From M30B80 sp965656935 (GTDB taxonomy: Bacteria; Pseudomonadota; Alphaproteobacteria; Rhodobacterales; Rhodobacteraceae): a stretch of DNA of 64,000 nucleotides. Shown piece by piece: positions 51,155 to 60,134 of the stretch (position 1 is the stretch's first letter; each line of letters opens with the position of its first letter). The stretch spans positions 272,578 through 336,577 of the forward strand of contig CBFHMG010000003.1 in the NCBI GenBank assembly GCA_965656935.1, read 5' to 3'. Made by a program: the position numbers and the translations under genes. The notes under the pieces are model-generated. The model saw only the letters and a program-made list of their open reading frames with translations. It was not told the origin of the DNA and did not search any database.

Positions 51155-53287
51155 ATGAATTCTTCTCTGACTGAGGCGCTCGCTGAGCGTGGCTATGACA
51201 CACTGACCCCCGTTCAGGAGGCCGTGTCTGACCCTGCGCTTGCCTCAAAGGACCTTCTGGTCTCGGCGCAAACTGGTTCTGGTAAGACGGTTGGCTTCGG
51301 CCTTGCGATCGCGCCCACGCTTCTTGGTGATGAGGCGGCTTTTGGCCCTGCTGGCACACCTTTGGCGCTGGTCGTCGCCCCCACCCGTGAACTGGCCTTC
51401 CAGGTCATGCAGGAATTGCGCTGGCTCTACGGCAAGACAGGCGCGCGGATTGCAAGCTGCGTGGGTGGCATGGATATGCGCGACGAGCGGCGCACGCTGG
51501 ATCGTGGTGCCCATATCGTTGTCGGCACCCCTGGCAGGTTGCGTGATCATATCACGCGCGGCTCGCTTGATATGACGGAACTGCGCGCGATTGTGCTGGA
51601 TGAAGCGGATGAAATGCTTGATCTGGGCTTTCGCGAAGACCTTGAATTCATGTTGGGCGAAGCCCCTGAAGACCGCCGCACCTTGCTGTTTTCGGCCACG
51701 GTTCCGCCAACCATCGCCAAGATGGCGCAGCAATTCCAGAATAACGCCGAGCGTATCAATACCATCGGTGGCGCCAAACAGCATAGCGATATCGAATACC
51801 AAGCCGTGCGGGTCGCGCAGCAAGACAGCGAGAACGCTATTTTCAACCTGCTGCGCTATCATGATGCCGAGAGCGCGCTGGTCTTTGCCAATACGCGGGC
51901 GGCAGTAAACCATTTGATGGCCCGCCTGACCAATCGCGGCTTCTCGGTCGTGAGCCTGTCGGGCGAGTTGAGCCAAGGCGAGCGGACCAATGCGCTGCAA
52001 GCCATGCGCGATGGCCGTGCGCGGGTCTGCGTGGCCACCGATGTCGCGGCGCGCGGCATCGATCTTCCGAACCTCACTCTGGTTATCCATGCGGATCTGC
52101 CCACCAATACCGAAAGCCTGCTGCACCGCTCGGGCCGCACGGGGCGGGCAGGGCGCAAAGGTATATCCGCGCTGATCGTTCCGCCCAAAGTGGTCAAAAA
52201 GGCCGAGCGTTTGCTCAAATGGGCCAAGATCAACGCGGAATGGACCACGCCGCCTTCGGCTGATGACATCCGCAAACTGGATGAAGAGCGTTTGATCAAT
52301 GATCCCGTCTGGCAGGAACCCGTCACCGAGGCTGAAGCGGTGTTTGCTGCGCAATTGCTGGAAAAGCAGTCGCCCGAAGTGATTGCGGCTGCCTATCTGC
52401 GGCTCTATCAGTCGCGCCGTTCTGCGCCAGAAGAGCTTCTGGATGCCGATACACCACCGCCTGCGCGCGAGCATAAGGCCTTTGGCCCAAGCACTTGGTT
52501 CTCTCTCTCGGTCGGGCGCAATGACCGTGCCGAGGCGCGCTGGCTTTTGCCGCTGCTCTGCCGTGCGGGCAATATCGACAAAACTGCGATTGGCGCGATC
52601 CGTGTCCAAGATTCCGAGACCTTTGTCGAGATTTCCAAAGGCAGCGCGGATGGCATGATGAAAGCCATCGGTGCTGAGGGCGCTTTGGAAGACGGCATCA
52701 AGCTGCGCCAATTGGACAGCCCGCCGAACCTGCCAAAATCGGGGCCACGCTCTGACAGGCCTGAGCGCGGCAGCCGTGAGGATCGCGGCCCGCGCAAACC
52801 GCGCGAGGATGGCCCCCGCAGACCACGCGAAGACGGCCCCCGCAGACCACGCGAAGACGGTCCGCGTGGGGGCGGCAAGCCCGCCTATGACAAAGCCCCG
52901 CGCAAACCGCGCGAAAAGCCCGCCCCGATTGATCCGACCCGCGATGGTGCGGTTTCGACCAAGGGCTGGAAGCCCAAGGGCAAGGATGGCGCGTCCAAAG
53001 GACGGCCTGCCTCGAAATTCGGTGATAAGCCTGCGGGCAAATCCTTTGGCAAACCTGCTGGCAAAGGCGGAAAGCCTGAGGGTAAGCCCTTTGGGAAATC
53101 TGGTGGCAAACCCGCCGGCAAACCTTCGGGCAAGCCCGCTGGAAAACCTGCCGCCGCGCCCTCAGGCGATGCGCGTGACAGCTCCAAGCGCTTTGTGCCA
53201 CCCGGTGCCAAGCCACGCTCGGGCAAGCCCGCAGGCGGCCCCAAGCGCCGTACAGGCGGGGATGCAACGCCCAAGCGCCAGCGCTGA
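51155..53287 (+). CDS. DEAD-box ATP-dependent RNA helicase with repetitive basic tail
   Basis: 710 residues. Helicase core: Q-motif, AQTGSGKT (38-45), PTREL, TPGRL, DEAD (149-152), SAT, ARGID and HRSGRTGRAGR. A DbpA-type RNA-binding domain follows (about 450-525, PSTWFSLSVGRNDRAEARWLLPLLC). The tail (about 530-710) is low complexity, rich in Lys, Pro, Arg and Gly (RKPREDGPRRP repeats then GKPAGKP repeats). The usual role is ribosome assembly or cold-adapted mRNA unwinding. The 142-bp upstream gap holds the leader and promoter; no other gene. Confidence 0.92.
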   Translation: MNSSLTEALAERGYDTLTPVQEAVSDPALASKDLLVSAQTGSGKTVGFGLAIAPTLLGDEAAFGPAGTPLALVVAPTRELAFQVMQELRWLYGKTGARIASCVGGMDMRDERRTLDRGAHIVVGTPGRLRDHITRGSLDMTELRAIVLDEADEMLDLGFREDLEFMLGEAPEDRRTLLFSATVPPTIAKMAQQFQNNAERINTIGGAKQHSDIEYQAVRVAQQDSENAIFNLLRYHDAESALVFANTRAAVNHLMARLTNRGFSVVSLSGELSQGERTNALQAMRDGRARVCVATDVAARGIDLPNLTLVIHADLPTNTESLLHRSGRTGRAGRKGISALIVPPKVVKKAERLLKWAKINAEWTTPPSADDIRKLDEERLINDPVWQEPVTEAEAVFAAQLLEKQSPEVIAAAYLRLYQSRRSAPEELLDADTPPPAREHKAFGPSTWFSLSVGRNDRAEARWLLPLLCRAGNIDKTAIGAIRVQDSETFVEISKGSADGMMKAIGAEGALEDGIKLRQLDSPPNLPKSGPRSDRPERGSREDRGPRKPREDGPRRPREDGPRRPREDGPRGGGKPAYDKAPRKPREKPAPIDPTRDGAVSTKGWKPKGKDGASKGRPASKFGDKPAGKSFGKPAGKGGKPEGKPFGKSGGKPAGKPSGKPAGKPAAAPSGDARDSSKRFVPPGAKPRSGKPAGGPKRRTGGDATPKRQR
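52802..52872. repeat. 24-bp tandem repeats inside the helicase tail
   Basis: The unit beginning CGCGAAGACGGCCCCCGCAG (24 bp) occurs about three times (52802-52825 with two differences, 52826-52849, and a partial diverged copy from 52850), encoding PREDGPRR. Coding microsatellite-like DNA, likely to vary in copy number. Confidence 0.75.
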
Positions 53288-53314
53288 GGTCTCTCGCAAT
53301 TGACATGAACAGGG

Positions 53315-53349
53315 CGGGCTCGTGAGGATTTCACGGGCCCGTTTCTTTT
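53315..53349 (+). terminator. Terminator after the helicase gene
   Basis: CGGGCTCGTGA and TCACGGGCCCG pair (one G-T) around GGATT, then TTTCTTTT. Confidence 0.88.
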
Positions 53350-53451
53350 GGGTCCCTTGATATGGGGCAATGCCGAGGGCCGAGCGCGCAGGCCAAGGCG
53401 AACCCAAAGGGGCGCTGTCACGGGTGTTTCTAGGTCTGGAAGGGGGGGAAC

Positions 53452-53526
53452 TGGTGCCGCAGGGGAGGATTGAACTCCCGACCTCGTCATTACCAATGAC
53501 GCGCTCTACCACTGAGCTACTGCGGC
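53452..53526 (-). tRNA. tRNA-Thr (GGT anticodon)
   Basis: On the reverse strand GCCGCAG pairs with CTGCGGC. D-arm TAGCTCAGTGGTAGAGC, anticodon loop TTGGTAA (anticodon GGT) and T-arm GGGAGTTCAATTCTCCC-like arm are present; the CCA end is encoded. Confidence 0.95.
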
Positions 53527-53701
53527 GCTCGGTTATCGGCGGTGAACTAGACGCAATCGCCAACTGACGCAAGCGTAATTTGGGTGTTTTTTGACAGCGT
53601 CCCCCTAATCGCCCCCATGTTGAGAAAAACCACCCTCTCGGGGTCTTTGCAGGCTTGTGTTGTGCTGGACGGTTTTTCTCCTTCGGGTTAAGAGAATGGC
53701 T

Positions 53702-53869
53702 ATGACAGTGAACCCTGACAAACCAAATGCGAAGGCACGACCTGCAAAGGGTGGCAATACCCGCGAGGATCGGTTGAAAGCCGCGCTCAAGGCCAATCTA
53801 TCGCGCCGCAAAGCGCAGGCCCGCAAACGCAGTGACGGGGACCAAAAAACAAACGAGGCAGAGGGCTAG
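53702..53869 (+). CDS. Small basic protein upstream of murA
   Basis: 55 residues, highly charged (NPDKPNAKARPAKGG, REDRLKAALKANLSRRKAQA). No domain recognised. ATG 53702 has AAGAGA at six bases; ATG 53696 is too close to it. It lies 29 bases before murA on the same strand, and I recall equivalent short basic proteins upstream of murA in other Rhodobacterales. May bind RNA or nucleic acid, but that is only suggested by composition. Confidence 0.65.
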   Translation: MTVNPDKPNAKARPAKGGNTREDRLKAALKANLSRRKAQARKRSDGDQKTNEAEG

Positions 53870-53898
53870 CGCCCAAGCCGAGAAAGAGGGCAGAGCCA

Positions 53899-55170
53899 GT
53901 GGATAGTATCATCGTAAAAGGCGGCGGCGAGCTGCGCGGACAAATCCCGATTGCGGGGGCCAAGAACGCATGCCTCACGCTGATGCCCGCGACCCTTTTG
54001 TCGGAGGAGCCGCTGACGCTGACCAATGCGCCGCGCCTGTCTGATATCCGGACCATGACGGCCTTGTTGCAATCGCTCGGCGCGGAAGTGACGGCGCTCA
54101 ATGACGGCAAAGTGCTGACCATGTCTTCGCATGGTTTGAACAATCTTCATGCCGATTATGACATCGTGCGCAAAATGCGCGCATCGATCCTTGTATTGGG
54201 GCCGATGCTGGCGCGCGAAGGGCAGGCGGTTGTCTCGCTGCCCGGGGGCTGCGCGATTGGTGCGCGCCCTGTTGATCTGCATCTCAAGGCGCTTGAGGCG
54301 ATGGGGGCCGAGTTGGACCTGCGCGATGGCTATGTGCATGCCAAAGCGGCTGGCGGGCTTAAGGGGGCGGTTTATGAGTTTCCTTTCGTCTCCGTGGGGG
54401 CCACTGAAAATGCGCTGATGGCGGCGACCTTGGCCAAAGGCACCACCGTTTTGAAGAACGCCGCGCGAGAGCCCGAGATCGTTGATCTGGCCGAATGTCT
54501 GCGCCGCATGGGCGCGCAAATCGAGGGTGAAGGCAGCAGCACAATCACAATTCAGGGCGTGGACCGTTTGGGCGGTGCCACGCATCCTGTTGTCACAGAC
54601 AGGATCGAGCTTGGCACCTATATGCTTGCCCCCGCCTTTACGGGTGGAGAGGTTGAGTTGCTGGGAGGCAAGATCAGCCTTCTGCAAGCCTTCTGTGAAA
54701 AGCTGGACGCGGCAGGTATTTCTGTTGAGGAAACCGAAAAAGGCCTCAAGGTCGCGCGCAAGAACGGGCGCATCCGTGCGGTTGATGTGCGCACCGAGCC
54801 TTTCCCCGGCTTCCCCACCGATCTCCAAGCGCAGATGATGGCGCTGCTTTGCACGGCCGATGGCACAAGCGTGCTGGAGGAAACCATTTTTGAAAATCGC
54901 TTCATGCATGCGCCTGAGCTGATCCGCATGGGCGCGCAGATTGATGTCCATGGCGGCACGGCGACAGTGACAGGTGTTGAACAACTCAAAGGCGCGCCCG
55001 TGATGGCCACGGATTTGCGCGCCTCGGTCAGCTTGATCCTTGCGGGGCTTGCCGCCGAAGGTGAAACGGTGGTCAATCGTGTCTATCACCTTGATCGGGG
55101 CTATGAGCGGGTTGAGGAAAAGCTTTCGGCCTGCGGGGCGCAGATTGAGCGGGTTAAATCCGATGGTTGA
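53899..55170 (+). CDS. murA: UDP-N-acetylglucosamine 1-carboxyvinyltransferase
   Basis: 423 residues, normal for MurA, the first committed step of peptidoglycan synthesis. The catalytic cysteine (fosfomycin target) is present in LPGGCAIGARPVDLHL. Other motifs are IAGAKNACL, RASILVLGPML and VTDRIELGTYM. It begins with GTG 53899, which has GAGGGCAGAG upstream. The DUF2948 gene overlaps its last codons. Confidence 0.95.
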   Translation: MDSIIVKGGGELRGQIPIAGAKNACLTLMPATLLSEEPLTLTNAPRLSDIRTMTALLQSLGAEVTALNDGKVLTMSSHGLNNLHADYDIVRKMRASILVLGPMLAREGQAVVSLPGGCAIGARPVDLHLKALEAMGAELDLRDGYVHAKAAGGLKGAVYEFPFVSVGATENALMAATLAKGTTVLKNAAREPEIVDLAECLRRMGAQIEGEGSSTITIQGVDRLGGATHPVVTDRIELGTYMLAPAFTGGEVELLGGKISLLQAFCEKLDAAGISVEETEKGLKVARKNGRIRAVDVRTEPFPGFPTDLQAQMMALLCTADGTSVLEETIFENRFMHAPELIRMGAQIDVHGGTATVTGVEQLKGAPVMATDLRASVSLILAGLAAEGETVVNRVYHLDRGYERVEEKLSACGAQIERVKSDG

Positions 55171-55630
55171 AGACGCCCGCTTTGAGGATGGCGCAGAGCG
55201 CCCGCTGGCCTTGCGTGCGATGGATGCGGGCGATCTCGAGGTGATGTCGGCCTTGGTGCAGGATGCGGTTTTTCCGATCACCGAACTCAAACATGACGCC
55301 AAGCGCCGCCAATTCGCGATCCTGCTAAACCGTTTCCGCTGGGAAGACGGCCAGCGCCGTGATCCGCCCGAGCGGGTTCAATCGGTTCTGGTGATCGAAG
55401 ATGTGATGAAAGTGGCCAGCCAAGGTTTTGATCGCACGCAAAGCGATCTGGTGCTCTCGCTGCTGGCGCTGGAATGGATCGCGGGCGAGGATGGCACGGG
55501 CCGTCTTACGCTTGTTCTGGCGGGCGAGGGGGCCTTGGCCCTAGATGTCGAAGCCATCGGCGTCACCCTCAAGGATGTCACACGCCCTTATCTGGCACCC
55601 TCGCGCAAAACGCCCGAGCATCCTGCGTGA
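55163..55630 (+). CDS. DUF2948-family protein
   Basis: 155 residues, matching the alphaproteobacterial DUF2948 family (LRAMDAGDLEVMSALVQDAV, FAILLNRFRWED, RVQSVLVIEDVMKVASQG, LVLAGEGALALDVEAIGVTL). Function is unknown. ATG 55163 lies inside murA by 8 bases, so it is coupled to murA. Confidence 0.85.
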   Translation: MVEDARFEDGAERPLALRAMDAGDLEVMSALVQDAVFPITELKHDAKRRQFAILLNRFRWEDGQRRDPPERVQSVLVIEDVMKVASQGFDRTQSDLVLSLLALEWIAGEDGTGRLTLVLAGEGALALDVEAIGVTLKDVTRPYLAPSRKTPEHPA

Positions 55631-55702
55631 TCGCAATGCGCAATCGCGCTTGAGGCCAAGCGGTGCGCGCGCTAAGTCCTGTTCCGATTAACGGAGACGG
55701 AT

Positions 55703-57016
55703 ATGCCCCAATTCCTCGACAGCACAGATCGCGATTTCACCGCGCGCTTTAAAGCCCTGCTTGAGATGAAACGCGAAGACAGCCCCGATGTGGATGATGT
55801 CGTTGCTGGAATCATTGCCGATGTGCGCGCACGGGGCGATCAGGCGGTGATTGATCTGACCGAGCAACATGACCGTTTGACCCTCACGCCCGAAACGCTG
55901 GCCTTCACCCCTGAGGAGATCGAGGCCGCGGTCGCGCAAGTGCCCGCGCATGAGCGTGCCGCCCTTGAACTGGCCGCCGAGCGTATCCGCGCCTATCACA
56001 TTCGCCAATTGCCCCAAGATGCGCGTTGGACCGACCCTGATGGTGCCACGCTCGGGTGGCGTTGGACGCCTGTTTCGGCGGCGGGGCTTTATGTGCCAGG
56101 CGGTTTGGCCTCCTATCCTTCCTCGGTGCTGATGAATGCGATCCCTGCGGTTGTCGCAGGCGTGGAGCGCCTTGCGATCTGTGCGCCGACACCTGATGGC
56201 AAAGCGAACCCTTTGGTGCTGCTGGCGGCCAAATTATCAGGGGTCGAGACGATCTATAGGATCGGTGGCGCGCAGGCGATTGCCGCGATGGCCTATGGCA
56301 CCGAGACGATCGCCCCTGTCGATAAAATCACAGGCCCCGGAAACGCATTTGTTGCCGCCGCCAAGCGCCGCGTTTTTGGCAAGGTCGGCATTGATATGAT
56401 TGCGGGCCCTTCGGAAATTCTGGTGATTGCGGATCGGGATAATGACCCCGATTGGATCGCCCTTGATCTGCTGAGCCAAGCCGAACATGACGAAAGCGCG
56501 CAATCCATCCTGATCACCGATGATGCGGAGTTTGGCCGCGCTGTCGCCGCTGCCGTTGAAAAGCGGCTCGAGACCTTGGAGCGCCGCCATATCGCGGGCC
56601 CAAGCTGGCGGGATTTTGGCGCGGTTGTTACGGTGCGCGATCTTGAGGAGGCGGCGGAGCTGTCGAACCAAGCCGCACCCGAGCATCTTGAGCTCTGCGT
56701 GGCCGACCCCGAAGCGCTATGCAGCAAGATCACCCATGCAGGCGCGATCTTCCTTGGCGCTTGGACGCCCGAGGCGATTGGCGATTATATCGGCGGGCCG
56801 AACCATGTGCTGCCCACAGCACGCTCGGCGCGGTTCTCATCGGGGCTGTCGGTGCTTGATTTCATGAAGCGCACCACTTTGGCGCAAATGACGCCCGCCT
56901 CGCTGCGCGCCATCGGTGCTGCGGCTGAAACGCTGGCGATCTCGGAAAGCCTTGAGGCGCATGGTCTGTCAGTCAGGGCGCGGCTTGACCGCCTGAACGA
57001 GAGCGGCAAGGAATGA
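55703..57016 (+). CDS. hisD: Histidinol dehydrogenase
   Basis: 437 residues. The enzyme oxidises L-histidinol to L-histidine, the last step of histidine synthesis. Recognised stretches are VPGGLASYPSSVLMNAIPA, GGAQAIAAMAYGT, KITGPGNAFVAAAKRRVFG, DMIAGPSEI, LLSQAEHD and PNHVLPTARSARFSSGLSV. Catalytic Glu/His are in PEHLELCV. The UPF0262 gene starts with ATGA overlap. Confidence 0.95.
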   Translation: MPQFLDSTDRDFTARFKALLEMKREDSPDVDDVVAGIIADVRARGDQAVIDLTEQHDRLTLTPETLAFTPEEIEAAVAQVPAHERAALELAAERIRAYHIRQLPQDARWTDPDGATLGWRWTPVSAAGLYVPGGLASYPSSVLMNAIPAVVAGVERLAICAPTPDGKANPLVLLAAKLSGVETIYRIGGAQAIAAMAYGTETIAPVDKITGPGNAFVAAAKRRVFGKVGIDMIAGPSEILVIADRDNDPDWIALDLLSQAEHDESAQSILITDDAEFGRAVAAAVEKRLETLERRHIAGPSWRDFGAVVTVRDLEEAAELSNQAAPEHLELCVADPEALCSKITHAGAIFLGAWTPEAIGDYIGGPNHVLPTARSARFSSGLSVLDFMKRTTLAQMTPASLRAIGAAAETLAISESLEAHGLSVRARLDRLNESGKE

Positions 57017-57495
57017 GCATGCATATTTGCCATATCGAAATAGACACCACAGGTCTGGCAGCGCCAACCCCCGAGATCGAGCAGGAGCGCAAGGTCGCGA
57101 TTTTCGATCTGTTGGAGGAGAACCATTTCGAGCTGCCCGCTAAGGATGACAAAGCCATCGCCGAAGGGCCCTATCGGTTGAGCCTGTCGATCAGGGAGAA
57201 ACGGCTGGTCTTTGATGTGGATACCGAAGCAGGCGCGGATGCGGCCGAATTCCATCTCTCGCTCAGCCCGTTCCGACAGGTGGTCAAGGATTACTGGCAG
57301 ATTTGCGAGAGCTATTTCTCGGCGGTGAAGAAGCTTCCCGCATCGCAGATCGAGGCCATCGATATGGCGCGGCGGGGCATCCATAATGAAGGCGCGCGGG
57401 TTGTTCAGGAACGTCTCGAAGGCAAGGCCGAGGTGGATACCGATACCGCAAGGCGCCTGTTCACCCTGATCTGCGTCCTACATTTCGGCGGATAG
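57013..57495 (+). CDS. UPF0262-family protein
   Basis: 160 residues of a family restricted to Alphaproteobacteria and regularly next to hisD (KVAIFDLLEENHFELP, GPYRLSLSIREKRLVFDV, LSLSPFRQVVKDYWQICESY, ARRGIHNEGARVVQERLEGK). Function unknown; C-terminal helical part ends RLFTLICVLHFGG. ATG 57019 is an alternative start. Confidence 0.88.
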   Translation: MSMHICHIEIDTTGLAAPTPEIEQERKVAIFDLLEENHFELPAKDDKAIAEGPYRLSLSIREKRLVFDVDTEAGADAAEFHLSLSPFRQVVKDYWQICESYFSAVKKLPASQIEAIDMARRGIHNEGARVVQERLEGKAEVDTDTARRLFTLICVLHFGG

Positions 57496-57498
57496 ATA

Positions 57499-57969
57499 TT
57501 GGAACAGAATTTACCCCAGTCGGTGCTTTTTTGTTGCGATCACAACGCAACACGATCGCCCATGGCGGAAGGGTTGATGAAGAAGTTCTATGGCCATCAA
57601 TGCTATGTCCAATCGGCGGGCGTGAAGCATGAGTTGGAGATTGACGGCTTTGCCGTAGCGGTCTCGGCTGAAATGGGCGTGGAGTTGGAGCGGCACCGCG
57701 TACGCAGCTTTGACGAGATGGAGCAATGGGGCGATGACCTCTCGGGGTTTGATCTGATCGTGGCGCTTTCGCCCGCCAGCCAGCGCCGCGCGCTTGATCT
57801 GACGCGGCATTACCATCTGGATGTGGAATATTGGCCGATCCTTGACCCCACAGGTCTGGGCGAGACGCGCGAGGCGAAACTGGCCTCCTATCGTCAAGCC
57901 CGCGACCAGATCATGGACAGGATCAAGGCGCGCTTTGGCCCGCCCCGAAACGACAGCGAACAGGAGTGA
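57499..57969 (+). CDS. Low-molecular-weight protein tyrosine phosphatase family
   Basis: 156 residues with the CX5R phosphatase loop CDHNATRS near the N-terminus (QSVLFCCDHNATRSPMAEG) and a C-terminal DPTG motif with the general-acid Asp (WPILDPTGLGETRE). This could be a tyrosine phosphatase or an arsenate reductase of this fold. The start appears to be TTG 57499, 3 bases after the UPF0262 stop; no ATG is available before the active-site loop. Confidence 0.82.
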   Translation: MEQNLPQSVLFCCDHNATRSPMAEGLMKKFYGHQCYVQSAGVKHELEIDGFAVAVSAEMGVELERHRVRSFDEMEQWGDDLSGFDLIVALSPASQRRALDLTRHYHLDVEYWPILDPTGLGETREAKLASYRQARDQIMDRIKARFGPPRNDSEQE

Positions 57970-57973
57970 ACAG

Positions 57974-58375
57974 ATGAGCCTTGATGTGGTCACCTGCTAT
58001 TATGCGGCCTTCAATGAAGGGGATGTTGACGGGATGCTGGCCTGTTTGTCCGATGACATCGCCCATCATGTGAATGAGGGCGGCGTCCGCATCGGCAAGC
58101 CTGCTTTTGCCGAATTTTGCGCCCATATGAGCCGCTGCTATCAGGAGCATCTGACCGATATCGTCGTGATGGTCTCGCAAGATGGCCGCCGTGCTGCCGC
58201 GGAATTCACGGTGAATGGCACCTATCTGCAAAGCGATGACGGGCTGCCCGAGGCAAAGGGGCAAAACTATTGCCTGCCTGCAGGCACCTTCTTCACGATT
58301 GCGGACGGGAAAATCACCCGTGTGGTGACCCATTACAATCTGCAGGATTGGATCAGGCAGGTCTCGGCGGCATGA
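57974..58375 (+). CDS. SnoaL/ketosteroid-isomerase-like protein
   Basis: 133-residue NTF2-like cone fold (VVTCYYAAFNEGDVDGMLACLSDD, EGGVRIGKPAFAEFCAHM, FTVNGTYLQ, LPAGTFFTIADGKITRVVTHYN). Such proteins are enzymes or binding pockets for small hydrophobic molecules. It follows the phosphatase by 4 bases and is coupled to the acetyltransferase by ATGA. It belongs to the three-gene insertion in the hisD to infA block. Confidence 0.85.
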   Translation: MSLDVVTCYYAAFNEGDVDGMLACLSDDIAHHVNEGGVRIGKPAFAEFCAHMSRCYQEHLTDIVVMVSQDGRRAAAEFTVNGTYLQSDDGLPEAKGQNYCLPAGTFFTIADGKITRVVTHYNLQDWIRQVSAA

Positions 58376-58956
58376 CGCTGCGCTACCAGAGTTTCACGGG
58401 CGAGAGCATCGCCTCTGTCGTGGAAGCGCTGGCAGGGCTGCGCATCAAAGTGTTTCGGGAATGGCCCTATCTCTATGAGGGTGATCTCGAATATGAGCGC
58501 GGCTATCTTGCAGCCTATGCCAGCCAAGGCGCGATTGTGGTGGGGGCCTTTGACGGCGCGCAGATGGTCGGGGCCTCAACCGGCCTTCCGCTTGGCCAAC
58601 ATGCAGATGATTTTCAATCGGCCTTTGAAGGCTCGGGTCTGGCGCTGGATCAGGTATTTTACTGTGCGGAATCGGTCTTGCTGTCCGCCTATCGCGGGCG
58701 TGGGGCGGGGCATGTGTTTTTTGACCACCGCGAGGCCTTTGCCCGCGCAGAAGGGTTTCACCATAGTGCCTTTTGCGCCGTCATGCGGCCCGAGAGCCAT
58801 CCTGCACGCCCTGCAAATTATGCGCCGCTGGACGGGTTTTGGCAAAAGCGCGGATATGCCAAGCTGGATGGTGCAATCGCGCGCTTCTCATGGCGCGATA
58901 TCGGTGAGGCTGGAGCGAGTGAAAAGCCGCTCCAATTCTGGTTGAAGGAGTTGTGA
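58372..58956 (+). CDS. GNAT-family N-acetyltransferase
   Basis: 194 residues. The acetyl-CoA loop appears as LLSAYRGRGAGHVFFDHREAF, with GAFDGAQMVGASTGLPLG upstream. Coupled on both sides: ATGA with the SnoaL-like gene, TGATG with the hydrolase. The substrate is unknown, but pairing with a carbon-nitrogen hydrolase suggests acylation and deacylation of a shared amine. Confidence 0.85.
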   Translation: MTLRYQSFTGESIASVVEALAGLRIKVFREWPYLYEGDLEYERGYLAAYASQGAIVVGAFDGAQMVGASTGLPLGQHADDFQSAFEGSGLALDQVFYCAESVLLSAYRGRGAGHVFFDHREAFARAEGFHHSAFCAVMRPESHPARPANYAPLDGFWQKRGYAKLDGAIARFSWRDIGEAGASEKPLQFWLKEL

Positions 58957-59843
58957 TGCGCATTGCCGCCGCCGCTTACCCCTTATCTGTGCTGGAGACT
59001 TGGCAGGACCATGCCCAGAAGCTGCACGATTGGGTCGCCGAGGCCGCAACGGCTGGGGCTGACTTACTGGTCTTTCCCGAATATGGCCGCATGGAATTGG
59101 CAGCCCTTGAGGGTATGGCGGCGGCAGCCGATCTGGAGGCAAGCCTGCGCGCCGCCATCACTTGGACCGAACAGGCCAATGAGGTGATGGCCGCTTTGGC
59201 GGTTCAATACGGCGTGCATATTCTGGCCGCCTCTGGCCCTGCCAAAGGTGAGGCTATGCGGCCAGTAAACCGCGCCTCTCTCTTTGGGCCGCAGGGCTTG
59301 ATCGGGCATCAGGACAAACAAGTCATGACCCGTTTCGAGCGCGAGATTTGGGATGTTGTCCAAGGGGGTCCTTTGCAGGTCTTTGACACGCCTCTTGGGC
59401 GGATTGGTGTGCTGATCTGCTATGATGCGGAGTTTCCGCTGCTGGGGCGTGCCTTGATTGAAGCGGGGGCCGAGATTTTGCTGGTGCCGTCCTGCACCGA
59501 TAGCCTTGCGGGTTACTCCCGCGTGCGGATCGGGGCGATGGCGCGCGCGCTGGAAGGGCAATGCGTGGTCGCGCACGCCCCCACGGTTGGGGATGCGGCG
59601 TGGTGCCCTGCGGTGGATGAGAATATCGGGGCTGCTGCCATTTACGGCCCGCCCGATCTGGGGTTCCCCGCAACAGGCATCATTGCCGAGGGCGCGATGA
59701 ACCAAGCGGGATGGGTTTTTGCCGATATCGAGCGCGACGCGATTGCCAAAGTGCGACGCGAGGGCAGTGTTTTGAACCATGCGCATTGGCCTGAAAGTGC
59801 CAATCGCGCAGCGGAAATCACATCTCGCGCAGATTTGCCTTGA
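58956..59843 (+). CDS. Carbon-nitrogen hydrolase (nitrilase superfamily)
   Basis: 295 residues with the Glu-Lys-Cys triad: Glu in LLVFPEYGRMEL, Lys in QDKQVMTRFERE and Cys in VLICYDAEFPLLG. It hydrolyses an amide or nitrile. ATG 58956 follows GAAGGAG at five bases; GTG 58953 is an alternative. Last gene of the three-gene insertion. Confidence 0.9.
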   Translation: MRIAAAAYPLSVLETWQDHAQKLHDWVAEAATAGADLLVFPEYGRMELAALEGMAAAADLEASLRAAITWTEQANEVMAALAVQYGVHILAASGPAKGEAMRPVNRASLFGPQGLIGHQDKQVMTRFEREIWDVVQGGPLQVFDTPLGRIGVLICYDAEFPLLGRALIEAGAEILLVPSCTDSLAGYSRVRIGAMARALEGQCVVAHAPTVGDAAWCPAVDENIGAAAIYGPPDLGFPATGIIAEGAMNQAGWVFADIERDAIAKVRREGSVLNHAHWPESANRAAEITSRADLP

Positions 59844-59913
59844 AAACCGACACCTTTGGGCGCACATAGCCGTCCATGCCGCAGATTGGCGGCGATTAGT
59901 GCAAGGAGAGACC

Positions 59914-60132
59914 ATGGCCAAGGAAGAGATGCTCGAATTCCCCGGTGTCGTGAAAGAACTTCTGCCGAATGCGACGTTTCGGGTCGAGCTTGAAAATGGC
60001 CATGAGATCATCGCACATACGGCAGGAAAGATGCGCAAGAACCGCATCCGCGTTCTGGCCGGAGATAAAGTTCAAGTTGAAATGACGCCCTATGATCTGA
60101 CCAAGGGCCGCATCAACTACCGCTTCAAATAA
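59914..60132 (+). CDS. infA: Translation initiation factor IF-1
   Basis: 72 residues, the normal S1-fold IF-1 (MAKEEMLEFPGVVKELLPNA, VELENGHEIIAHTAGKMRKN, MTPYDLTKGRINYRFK). It assists IF-2 and IF-3 in choosing the start codon on the 30S subunit. ATG 59914 has GCAAGGAGAG upstream. It starts the infA-maf-RNase-yacG unit. Confidence 0.97.
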   Translation: MAKEEMLEFPGVVKELLPNATFRVELENGHEIIAHTAGKMRKNRIRVLAGDKVQVEMTPYDLTKGRINYRFK

Positions 60133-60134
60133 AC

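Noticed and set aside
53030..53160. Repetitive DNA that might suggest a CRISPR array
   Set aside because: The repeats are in frame, encode Gly-Lys-Pro units of the helicase tail, and lack regular spacers.
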